This document shows, piece after piece, positions 45,590 to 55,397 of a stretch of DNA of 64,000 nt (positions within the stretch are counted from its first letter, which is position 1; each line of letters begins with the position of its first letter). Below the pieces are notes generated by a model. That model was not told where the DNA came from. It was given only the letters and a program-made list of their open reading frames with translations, and searched no databases. The stretch comes from Stomoxys calcitrans (lineage: Eukaryota; Arthropoda; Insecta; Diptera; Muscidae). The stretch is taken from contig NC_081553.1 of assembly GCF_963082655.1 (NCBI RefSeq), forward strand, positions 153,990,941 through 154,054,940, written 5' to 3'. The translations under genes and the position numbers were made by a program.

Positions 45590-45963
45590 AGGTTAGGATT
45601 GAAAAGAGGGTGTGGATGTTAATCTGCCCCATGCCACTATGGACATACATCTAAGCCTGTAATCGGCTTAGATGTATGTCCATACCTCGAAAAGAAAACT
45701 AAGTAATGAATTCCGTGCTACTCACGAAGTCCTTAATTGTTTTCCATGCCACGCCCCTAACTTGGTCCATGTCTGGTATTGTGTTCCCACCTAAGTGCCA
45801 GTATCTGTTAGTCGCGAAGGCCGGGCAATGACAATGGAAATGCTCCAACGTCTAATATTTCCCGCATGCCCTACACATGCTGTTACTTCCCGCACCGATT
45901 TTGCATAAGTGAGCTCCTAGGCCTACGTGCTCCTTTATGATACCATTAGCTACACTGACCTCC
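45590..45963 (-). pseudogene. Family B LINE 3' end relic, target of a jockey-type insertion
   Basis: On minus: IIKEHVGLGAHLCKIGAGSN and SMCRACGKY, then the 3' phrase with AAGAGGGTG and a TTAGG-like end near 45590. The relic stops at GACCTCCTT (45958-45965), where the CAA-rich 3' tail of the minus-strand jockey-type element begins. The other half is not found on the far side. Confidence 0.7.
45638..45684. repeat. Perfect 20-bp hairpin in the family B 3' end
   Basis: TATGGACATACATCTAAGCC, a 7-base loop TGTAATC, then its exact complement. Other family B copies have different sequence after GGCTT, so the right arm replaces the original sequence. Confidence 0.9.
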
Positions 45964-46440
45964 TTTTTGTTGTTGTTGTTGTAGCAGTTTATTGTGTTCA
46001 TTCGTCTTTCGTCTGCTTGATTCTGTTGAGTGTCAAGACCCAGAAACTCTGCGTCTATGATGGGGTGCGTCCACAGGGATCTGGGTCTGAGTCGAGTGGG
46101 TCTGGCCGGGCAGTTAAACAGGTGATGTGTATCGTGCGGTCCCTGGTTACAATCGGGACATACATCTTGCACGTCGGCATCAATCCTAGGAATTGAGGCG
46201 GCTGGATCTGCCGGAACGTAATTGAGCCAGAACCACTCTGGTTTGCCGGGGGAGGTCGATTTCTTCAGGTGCAATGGGTGGCGGTCGTTCTCCAAGGACT
46301 ACATTCACCCGGTAGCCAATTATCGCGTCTGCTACCGTGTCTGCATGAATGTTGTTCAGACCCGCTTGATATGCCGCTTGATCTAGAGGTTCTCTCTTGT
46401 AGCACTGAAACTCATGCTCTAGATCATGTAGATATACATT
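45964..46440 (-). pseudogene. Family F jockey-clade LINE 3' part with CAA-rich tail
   Basis: Minus strand: LPRQTRVVLAQLRSGRSSRL (about 46245), then PRIDADVQDVCPDCNQGPHD and THHLFNCPARPTRLRPRSLW and FLGLDTQQNQADERRMNTIN. This is the C-terminal Cys/His segment of jockey-type ORF2. The element ends in an ACAACAACAACAA tail at 45966-45982, as expected of a target-primed insertion into family B. Confidence 0.8.
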
Positions 46441-47862
46441 AAGGCTTCTAGGCCGTGGATTTCTATCGACAAGATGATAATTTGGATGGTATCTGCGATA
46501 ACAGCCCAAAAGGTATTGCTTAGATAGCATATAATTATGTCTTCCCACTGGTAGGATCTTTGTCTCCTGATGGAGGTGGTCCACATGAGAACTGAGGAGA
46601 CAGCCCGTCGCAGTTCGGAGGGCGGCATTCTGACAGATCTAAATATTATTCCACTGCGTGTCACAAAGTTGACGAGATCACACTGGCGTTGCATAACTTA
46701 CCACAGACCGGCCAATTCCTATGTACGTGGTCAACAAGGTTTCTTTGCCTGCACCCCAAGTGCTCCCAGCAAGTGACTTGAGGACCTTGTTTCTACTTTT
46801 GACTTTATCGCAGATTGCTGTGGCATGTGGGGAGAATGTGTAAGAGCTGTCAAATGTGACGCCAAGTCTTTTGGGGCACTTGATTGTCGGAATCATTTCT
46901 CCATAGACCATCACAGTCAGCTCAGTATTCACCTCACGCGTATTTGTAGTGAACAATGTGGCTGAAGATTTGGTGGCGGATATCTTCAGATTTCTTACAG
47001 CAAAATATGAGGCCAGTTCGTTGATGTAGACGTTCAACCTATTGCAGATGTCATCAATGGATGGGGGGCCTGATGCCATGATCATACAATCGTCTGCATA
47101 TGATACGATCTCTATGCCGTCTGGAGGGGGTGGAATGGAGGATAGGTAGAGGTTAAAGAGGTTAAACAGTGCTGGATATATCACACCACCTTGAGGAACT
47201 CCCTGTTTCACTCTACGGTGTCTCGACTTCTTATCCCTAAATTCCACAAATGACTGGCGACCACACAGATAATTCGCGACCCATCGTTTCAGGCCTGGTT
47301 GGAGGGACGTTTTGGCGATGTCCTCAAAAAATTTGGCAAGTCTGAATGCCTTCGATAGATCCAGTGCCACGAGGACCGTCCTCGGCAAATGTGTGCGGTG
47401 ATGGCATGCAAAGCTGTTGTTGTGCAGTGCAGTCTTTGAAATCCATGTTGGTGCTCGGCGAATGGAAATTCTCCTACGAGGCACGGGAGGAGTAATGCCT
47501 CAAGCGTCTTTGCTACTGGTGAGAGAAGGGAGGTCGGTCTGTACGACTCCCCCAAACCCGAGTTTTCCAGGCTTCAGAAGGGGGATCACTCTCCCCATTT
47601 TCCAGACATCGGGAACTATAAGAATGTTCAAAGACAGGTTGAGGACAGTGATAAGGTACTCAACTCCAGGTGAATCCAGATTCTTTAACATCAATATAGA
47701 GATTCCGTCGGGGCCCAACGCCTTAGATGATTTGGCGCCACGGATGATATTCGTAACTTCGCCCACGGTAAATTGTGATGGCTGTTCATCGGCTCGGAGA
47801 CCACGAATACGGCGAATGGCTCTCCTCCTTGTGAGGCCATGCCGATACTTCTTAAATTGAAA
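46440..47862 (-). pseudogene. Family F jockey-clade LINE reverse transcriptase, minus copy
   Basis: Order on minus: VGEVTNIIRGAKSSKALGPD (fingers, about 47760), DVWKMGRVIPLLKPGK, and YRPTSLLSPVAKTLEALLLP (47540). Then PRTVLVALDLSKAF (47380), RVKQGVPQGGVIYPALFNLF (47200) and GIEIVSYADDCMIMASGP (47110). ISATKSSATLFTTNT and CPKRLGVTFDSSYTFSPHAT follow (46980-46840), ending KSLAGSTWGAGKETLLTTYI. YADD is intact. The Asp after LSKAF is lost (LSKAFRLAKFFEDI), and FNL is duplicated. The 268-codon open stretch 47484-46681 is well preserved. Confidence 0.85.
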
Positions 47863-48660
47863 TATTTTACTTTAAGCTAAGCATTTATATTTTTTGTTGC
47901 TATGGGTTTTGTTATTTCGTTGCTGGGGGGAAAAATGTATTGGGGAATTGTTAGAAAAATTTTGAAAGGAGAACGTTGGAAAAACTGAGATACGGAAAAT
48001 TTTCGGAAAATTCATTGAACAAAAGAAAGGAATACGCTGATATAATGAATTTAAGTGACCGTCACATTAATTTGAAGGATTAAGGCAAAGGGAGACAAAC
48101 GATTCCAAATTTGAATCATACATTATTTCATGAAATATCTGACGATTGATTGGGCTTCAATGCAAATTTGAATTGAATTGGTACATTTTTATTTAACTAC
48201 TTTTTTTTCAAAATTGGCTGGAACTCAAGACTACAGGCCTGCAGTCGGCGAGGAATTTTTGCAGCTTTGGTGATTTTTTTTATTTAATTTGTGTTTTTAT
48301 ATTTATCACTTCAAAGACCTATTAATTGTTTATTTATCACTTCAAATGCTTACATTAACCTTATTATGTTCATTTTTTTTTGTCAATTTCTTTACCTAAA
48401 TAATTTTATTAATAACTTTAAATAACTGCAGTTAAAAAAAAATTCACTTAAAAACTTATTTTCCATTAATATACAATTATTAATTAATTTTAATTCCACT
48501 GCAGCTAATATATATTCATTTTAAAATATCGCTATTATTAATAATAGTTATTCACTAAATAAATCGTTATAATGATTATGTAAATTTTCTAAAATTCGCG
48601 AAACACTTGGGAATAGGTTAGGTGAATAGGGCTACTTGTCACAATACGAAATAGGAGCAA
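47863..48660. other. AT-rich insertion in the jockey-type element, nature unknown
   Basis: Family F coding similarity stops near 48665 (from the endonuclease side) and resumes at 47862. The 0.8 kb between is AT-rich, has no family I recognise, and ends near a AATAGGTTAGGTGAATAGG phrase. No clear inverted ends. Confidence 0.5.
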
Positions 48661-48664
48661 TGGA

Positions 48665-49920
48665 TAGGGTGGGTAATATTGTGGTCCTGTCATCCCGTCT
48701 ACCGGGGTTCGAGAGTGACTTAACAGTAGACCACAGTTTGCCTACACCGATACCTAAGTTACATTGCTCCAAGTGTTCAAGCCACAAATTCGGCTTATGT
48801 TCGTTGACTACCCTGTTTATTTCCAGATCAGCTCGCTGTTTCTGGGGTTAGCGGGGTCCATAGCACGAATCCCATCACGCTCATCTGCGAGTACCACTGC
48901 TTGCGCTGGGATATTGGGAAGCACTGGCGGCATTCGACCGGCTGGTATAAAGGCTGCTGCGTTAATGATTTCTCAGAATTTCCTTTCGGCCACTAGCACA
49001 TCAGAGGGGGGTGGCAGTTCACTGAAGCCGCGATTGGTATACTCTCTGAAGCCAGTCCAATCGGCCTTTTTATTTATGATGAACGTCCGGCGCTCAGAGG
49101 TTATGAAGTCGGTCGATGGTGAGAATTATGGGGAGGTGGTCTAACCCCAAAGAGATGACGGCTTGCCAGGATACATCACTCAGGAGATCAAGGGATGCAA
49201 TGGAGATGTCTGGCGAGCTGCTGTAATCCTAGTGGGGGCATCCTCATTCACCGTGCAAAACGTGGAGCTTTCAATCTGCTCTGCCAAAGCTATGCCACGC
49301 ATAGGGGAGAATGCCATAACCTGTGAGGCGCATTAAAGTCCCTAGAACCAGACGATTATGGCCAGATAGCAATCCGCTTATGTCGGGGTTGTAAGCCTGG
49401 TCATTAATCGGGACACAGCTACCAACCGGCGGTATGTACACGTTGTATAGCTCTATCTCGGCAGTACCGGAACTGGCTGCTATCCCCATGCATTCCATGT
49501 AGGGGTCACTAGCGCCATGTGCAGGCGAGATAGGTCTATATTGCACGGAATGGTGTATTACGAAGGCCAATCCCCCACCTCCATTCCTTGAGCGATCCTT
49601 ACGTAGCACATTGTAACCGTGACAACTGTGCATGCTGCAGGGGTTGGTCAGCTTTGTCTCCTGGATCGCTGCGACCAATATGCTCTTCCGACTCATAAAG
49701 TCCACAATCTCATCAATATTGCCACGAAGTCCGTTGCAGTTTAACTGCAAGAACGATACACTTCCCGGCACTGGCCTGGCAATATTTGGGCTGGGATGCT
49801 GCCGATGCGTAAATTGCCGTACGGAAGAGGTCGGGAGGTCACATAGTGCGACGACATAGTTACTCCACCCGAGCCTCGTAGGCCATTCGCCGAGCATCAA
49901 CATGGATTTCGGAGACTGCA
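48665..49920 (-). pseudogene. Family F jockey-clade LINE endonuclease and linker, minus copy
   Basis: The minus strand has GSVSFLQLNCNGLRGNIDEI (about 49770) and LVAAIQETKLTNPCSMH, with the catalytic QETK. Then NGGGGLAFVIHHSVQYRPIS, IELYNVYIPPVGSCV and DISGLLSGHNRLVLG, where GDFN-type residues are lost. A later frame gives RRTFINHKKADWTGFREYTN (about 49080) and EHLEQCNLGIGVGKLWSTVK (about 48750). The linker is typical of jockey-clade ORF2. The 5' side ends near 49920 against an opposed RT copy. Confidence 0.8.
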
Positions 49921-50850
49921 CAGCACAACAACAGCTTTGCGTGCCATCACCACACACATTTGCCGTGGCTTCAATCAACCCAGGCCATGTGATAGGACGG
50001 TCCTCGTGGCACTGGACCTATCAAAGGCATTCGACACGTCCCTCCAGCCAGGCCTGAAACGATGGGTCGCGAATTCTCTGTGTGGTCGCCAGTCATTTGT
50101 GGAATTTAGGGATAAGAAGTCGAAACACCGTAGAGTGAAACAGGGAGTTCCCCAAGGTGGGGTGATATCTCCGGCACTGTTTAACCTCTATCTATCCTCC
50201 ATTCCACCCCCTCCAGACGGCATAGAGATCGTATCATATGCGGACGATTGTACGATCATGGCATCAGGCCCAACACCCACTGATGACATCTGCGATAGGT
50301 TGAACGTCTACCTCAACGAGCTTGCCTCATATTTCGCTGCAAGAAATCTGAAGATATCCGCCACCAAATCTTCAGCCACACTGTTCACTACAAATACGCG
50401 TGAGGTGAATACTGAGCTGACTGTGATGGTCGATGGAGAAATGATTCCGACCATCAAGTGTCCCAAAAGACTTGGCGTCACATTTGACAGCTCTTACACA
50501 TTCTCCTCACATGCCACAGCAATCTGCGATAAAGTCAAAAGTAAAAACAAGGTCCTCAAGTCACTTGCTGGGAGCACTTGGGGTACAGACAAAGAAACCT
50601 TGTTGACCACGTACAAAGCAATTTGCCGGTGTGGTCTCGTCAACTTTGTGACACGCAGTGGAATAATATTTAGATCTGTCAGAATGCCGCCCTCCGAACT
50701 GCGACGGGCTGTCTCCTCAGTTCCCATGTGGACCACCTCCATCAGGAGACAAATATCCTACCAGTGCGAAGACATAACTACATGCTGTCTAAGCAATACC
50801 TTTTGGGCTGTTATCGCAGAAACTATCCAAATCATCATATTGTAGATACC
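49921..50850 (+). pseudogene. Family F jockey-clade LINE reverse transcriptase, plus copy
   Basis: A 302-codon open frame (49937-50845) reads TVLVALDLSKAFDTSLQPGL, VKQGVPQGGVISPALFNLYL, GIEIVSYADDCTIMASGP, CPKRLGVTFDSSYTFSSHAT and KSLAGSTWGTDKETLLTTYK. It is nearly the same protein as 47484-46681 in reverse. About ten residues after LSKAFD are deleted in frame. The frame is longer than in the minus copy but lacks the fingers and C-terminus, so it cannot be active. It starts where the minus-strand endonuclease begins, giving a head-to-head arrangement. Confidence 0.85.
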
Positions 50851-50949
50851 CACCGCCCAGAAGCCTTAAGGTAGATCTACACTGTTGGCTATGTTCGCAC
50901 AGCACCTTGCGACATAGCCAGTATGACTATACTCCCGTAGTGAAGTGAG

Positions 50950-51195
50950 GCCAGAGCAAGATCAAAAATGTACACACTCCATGCACCGGTTACACCTCAC
51001 CGACACCGACCGATGATGAAGGCGGTTCTGGCAAACAGAACAGAACCAGGGTCCGGATTTCTTTTCAATCCCGGCACGGACCAGAAGCGTGCGGAGAATG
51101 CAATCCGGGATGTGCCTCTCCCATGACGAATAAAAAGACAAACAAGTACGCTGAGCCGGCAGCCCTTGCCGATGAGGATTCCATCGGGTCAATCC
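50950..51195 (-). pseudogene. Family F ORF2 N-terminal zinc-finger fragment with a 2A-like relic
   Basis: Minus strand: LRTLLVRAGIEKKSGPWFC followed by SVCQNRLHHRSVSVRCNRCM. In related jockey-type ORFs of flies I recall GIExNPGPW before a PHD-like Cys/His finger, so KKSGP looks like a mutated NPGP. The Cys pairs (C-x2-C, C-x2-C) remain. It lies upstream of, and in the same direction as, the family F endonuclease but is separated from it by the inverted RT copy. Confidence 0.55.
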
Positions 51196-51224
51196 GGTGC
51201 GTACAACCGACTGCCATGGGATTC

Positions 51225-51425
51225 AAAGTCACATTTGTATGTGAAGGTAGCGATTCTGCTCAAATTCATAGGATCGATGGCCGTGTTTTGGCCATTGGTT
51301 ATTTAAAGTCGCCTTGTCATATCAAGTATCGCTGAAACTCAGTATTTAAACAAGAGTAGGTGACGCCCGGCCACTTGATACCGCTGATTGTCCGCGACTC
51401 CAACTGCAGTTACTCCATTTGCAAA
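51225..51425 (-). repeat. Family C LINE 5' leader relic (copy 3)
   Basis: CCATTGGTTATTTAAAGTCG, CCTTGTCATATCAAGTATCG and AACTCAGTATTTAA match 36770-36840 base for base with few changes. No family C coding sequence is attached. Confidence 0.7.
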
Positions 51426-51429
51426 GCAT

Positions 51430-52440
51430 TCTACTATAATATAAATGTAATGATCGGGCTTCATAACCTTTTGTTCATAAATATTATGAAAAGTTTTATT
51501 ATATTACTGAAGAAATCATATATATTATGAAAATTCTTAATGAAAGAAAATGTATAAATATGATCGTTTATGATAAAAAGTTCTTATATTTATGAAATTT
51601 TTATCATAAATACAAATATATAATTTTTATCATAAGTATAAAAATTGTGTTATTGAAATATGTCGACGTTGGTATACAATGAAAATTATCTCATTTATAA
51701 AAAATTCGGTAGAGGAATTTTCCAAGTCATGTTCAAGTAAAACACTTAATGTATACTTGGTAAAAGTTCAGCATTTTGTCACTATTTCTTGTTTGTTTGT
51801 TGTCCATTTTTGCTCACAAGCTTTCGTTATGTGCAAAATGAAAAACACGCACACGCATATCTACGTGCATTTTTTACATTACAACAATGCACAACTTGAC
51901 AACATGCACATTTAGGTCTCTGCGTCATTCATTCTACATAAAATCTTGAAGCTATTGGGTGTTTTTTAACATTACAGTGAAGTGAAAAGAGTAAAACGTA
52001 AGTACTGCCGATAATATAGTGTTTTTTGTACAAAAAAAAAATTGCAACATGAAATAAATCTGAGGATATGCGATATTCTAACCACATATCTTTACAACAT
52101 AGTACCCAGATTTATATACAAATTTTATCTCAATAAATTTAACTAAATATCCAAGGTTTAAATTTTAATTTTCTTTTTTATAAATGTAATGAAAACTATA
52201 AAAAAATTCTTATTAATTTTATGAAATTTTTTTCCTAAATCTTATGAAAAATTTTCATTTTTTAAATTTCATAAATGTTATGACAACTTTTCATAAACTA
52301 TGTTTGATTATTATAAATATTATGACATTGAATTGAGATTTATGAAACGTTTTCATAAATGTTATGAAAAGTTTAATTGGGACGTATTTAAACATTTTTT
52401 TCACATATATTATGACAAAATCAATAATATCATTAACATT
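51430..52440. repeat. AT-rich clusters of a palindromic TTCATAAAT-type motif
   Basis: Words such as TTCATAAATATTATGAAAAG, TTATGAAATTTTTATCATAA and TTCATAAATGTTATGAAAAG recur at least a dozen times in 51465-51650 and 52190-52400, with unrelated sequence between (51660-52180). The two clusters could be repeat-rich ends of one element of about 1 kb. No protein is visible. Confidence 0.5.
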
Positions 52441-54272
52441 TTTATACCCTCCACCATAAGAAGGGGGTATACTAATTTCGTCATTCTGATTGTAACTACT
52501 CGAAATATTCGTCTGAGACCCCATAAAGTATATATATTCTTGATCGTCGTGAAATTTTATGTCGATCTAGCCATGTCCGTCCGTCCGTCTGTCCGTCCGT
52601 CCGTCTGTCCGTCCGTCCGTCCGTCCGTCTGTCTGTCGAAAGCACGCTAACTTCCGAAGGAGTAAAGCTAGCCGCTTGAAATTTTGCACAAATACTTCTT
52701 ATTAGTGTAGGTCGGTTGGTATTGTAAATGGGCCATATCGGTCCATGTTTTGATATAGCTGCCATATAAACCGATCTTGGGTCTTGACTTCTTGAGCCTC
52801 TAGAGTGCGCAATTCTTATCCGATTTAAATGAAATTTTGCACCACGTGTTTTGTTGTGATATCCAACAACTGTGTTAAGTATGGTTTAAATCGGTCCATA
52901 ATCTGATATAGCTGCCATATAAACCGATCTTGGATCTTGACTTCTTGAGCCTCTAGAGTGCGCAATTCTTATCCGATTGGCATGAAATTTTGCACGACGT
53001 GTTTTGCTATGATATCCAACAACTGTGCCGAGTATGGTTCAAATCGGACAATAATCTGATATAGCTGCCATATAAACCGATCTTGGGTCTTGACTTCTTG
53101 AGCCCCTAGAGTGCGCAATTCTTATCCGATTGGCATGAAATTTTGCACGACGTGTTTTGTTATGATATCCAATAACTGTGCTAAGTATGGTTCAAATCGA
53201 TCCATAATCTGATATAGCTGCCATATAAACCGATCTTGGGTCTTGACTTCTTGAGCCTCTATAGTGCGCAATTCTTATCCGATTGGCATGAAATTTTGCA
53301 CGACGTGTTTTGTTATGATATCCAATAACTGTGCCAAGTATGGTTCAAATCAATCTATAACCTGATATAGCTGCCACATAAACCGATCTTGGGTCTTGGC
53401 TTCTTGAGCCTCTAGAGTGCGCAATTCTTATCCGATTGGAATGAAATTTTGCACGCGATGTTTTTTTATGATATCCAACAAGTGTGCCTAGTATAGTTCA
53501 AATCGGTTCATAACCTGATATAGCTGTCATATAAACCCATCTTGGGACTTAACTTCTTGAGCCTCTAGAGTGCGCAATTCTTATCCGATTTGGATGAATT
53601 TTTGCACGAGGTATTTTGTTATGATATGCAACAACTGTGCCAGGTATGGTTTAAATCAGTTCATGACCTGATATAGCTGTCATATAAACAGATCTGGGGA
53701 CTTGACTTCTTGAGCTTCTAGAGCGCAATTCCTATCTGAGCGCAATGGCTTTCTGATTTGGCTGAAATTTTGCATGACGTTTTTTATTTTTTCTTTCAAC
53801 AACTGTGTCCAATAAGGTTTAAAACGGTTCATAACCTGATATAGCTGCCATATAAACCGATCTGGGATCTTGATTTCTTGAGCCTCTAGAAGTCGCAATT
53901 ATTATCCGATTTACCTGAAATTTTGTACGATGGATCCTCTCTTGACCATCAACATACGTGTTTATTATGGTCTGAATCTGTTTATAGCCCGATACAGCTC
54001 CTATATAAATCGATCTCTCTATTTTACTTCTTGAGCCCCCAAAGGGCGCAATTCTTACTCGAATTGGCTGACATTCTATACAGGTCTCCAACCGGATCAT
54101 ATCTTTATCCGGTCTAAACCGGATCATATCTTTATATCGCTCTAATAGCAGAGCAAATCTTTTCTTATATCTTTTTTTGCCTAAGAAGAGATGTCGGGAA
54201 AAGAACTTGACAAATGCGCTCCATGGGTATATAAGATTCGGCCCGGCCGAACTTAGCAAGCTTTTACTTGTT
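52441..54272 (+). repeat. Family H repeat, longest copy with nine tandem units
   Basis: Head TATACCCTCCACCATAAGAA, a CCGT-rich microsatellite, and units marked GATATAGCTGCCATATAAAC at 52752, 52905, 53058, 53211, 53364, 53517 and 53670. The next is at 53838 and the last diverged one at 53991. The end GGTATATAAGATTCGGCC and CGGCCGAACTTAGCAAGC closes it. The head TATACCCTCCACCAT is the inverse of the ATGGTGGAGGGTATA seen just inside the tail in other copies, so the body may have terminal inverted repeats. Confidence 0.88.
52575..52637 (+). repeat. (CCGT)n microsatellite
   Basis: CCGT repeats with occasional CTGT, in the head of family H. Confidence 0.95.
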
Positions 54273-54279
54273 CTTCCTA

Positions 54280-54479
54280 TGTAGGTATACTTTCGACTAA
54301 TCCATTAATCGATTTTTTGTGTAAAAAAGTCGAAGTCGACTTTAACTGTTTAAAAAAGTTGAATAATTGACTTCAAATCAAAAAAGTCGAAATGGATTTA
54401 ATGTCAATTCGATTTTTGTCGCCGACGGCATCGACAATTTTTTTAATTATGGTTGCAATAGGTACAAACGTGATCTTTA
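54280..54479. repeat. AAAAAAGTCGA-rich stretch
   Basis: AAAAAAGTCGAAGTCGACTTT and related words recur several times between 54325 and 54420; function unknown. Confidence 0.4.
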
Positions 54480-54850
54480 TGGCAAAAAAAATCAAAAATA
54501 ACTCGAAATGAACGTTTAAAAACACCACCCAAAATCAAAAGTGGATTTGTCGGGACAATATGGATATCAAATGAAAGGTATTGAAGAGTAGAAGACGAAT
54601 ATTACATTAAAACATGGGTTCCAGCACCCACTCCTTCAAACAGGCTTTTTGGAGTTCATGCTAATCTGGGGCTCAAATGAAACGTTTTGGGAGTAGATTA
54701 GGAATATGCGATAAACTCTTATTCAACCTAAAAGCAAGATTTTGGTATCCGTTGTTCCGGTGGTGGGCCCAGGGTTAGCACCCCCAAAAACCGCCAATTT
54801 AATATATAGATCAATCATGACAATATGGGAGTAACGTATTAAATTTAGAC
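54480..54850 (-). repeat. 125-bp-unit dispersed element, inverse fragment
   Basis: CAATATGGATATCAAATGAA, GGGGCTCAAATGAAACG and CATGACAATATGGGAGTA are inverses of the phrases repeated at 16490-17240. Confidence 0.65.
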
Positions 54851-55397
54851 GGCTTAGGCCGAGAACAATTTTAGCCCCCCAGAAATTTAAAGCAAAATTT
54901 TTAAATTTTTTTTAAATATACTATATTTCACAAAAAAATTAAAATCGTGCTTATCTTCCCGAATTTTTGGAATCCACCACAATGAATTGCACTAAAAATT
55001 TACACAAGAAAATTAGTTCAGGGGGACATGTGTACTTTACGTAAATCAAACATTTGCAAATTTTGCCAATGAACATTCTACTAAGGAACAGGGGTAAACT
55101 TCTCACATATCAATGAGTGCAGTCCGATTTAAGTTTAAGCTCAATGATAAGGGGCCTCCGGCGAGCCGCAATGCGACACCTCTAGAACGTATATATCTAT
55201 ATAGTGAATTTTACTATGTTCCTTAATTAGACTTTATGCAAGCAGGCAGTGATTTCCCGAAAAAGTAAATGGCCCTCATACTTGTTTACAATTATTTTCA
55301 AAAGTGATCAAAACAAGTTACCGTAGGCCCACCAACAAATATCACAGCCAAATGCAGTGATATACACAGCAGCCAGACTCAACGACTCCACTTGGTA
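54850..55397. other. No gene seen
   Basis: AT-rich then mixed; nothing recognised. Confidence 0.3.

Noticed and set aside
47417..47860. 147-codon plus-strand frame
   Set aside because: Antisense shadow of the family F reverse transcriptase fingers.
49271..49978. Met49978 as the start of an endonuclease protein
   Set aside because: The first residues are the antisense of the opposed RT copy, so the frame is chimeric.
52300..52650. Open frame with repeated Arg-Pro-Ser-Val
   Set aside because: Product of the CCGT microsatellite in the head of a dispersed repeat.
52751..54000. Regularly spaced repeats resembling a CRISPR array
   Set aside because: Units are 153 bp of continuously repeated sequence without short repeats and unique spacers, in fly DNA with spliced genes.
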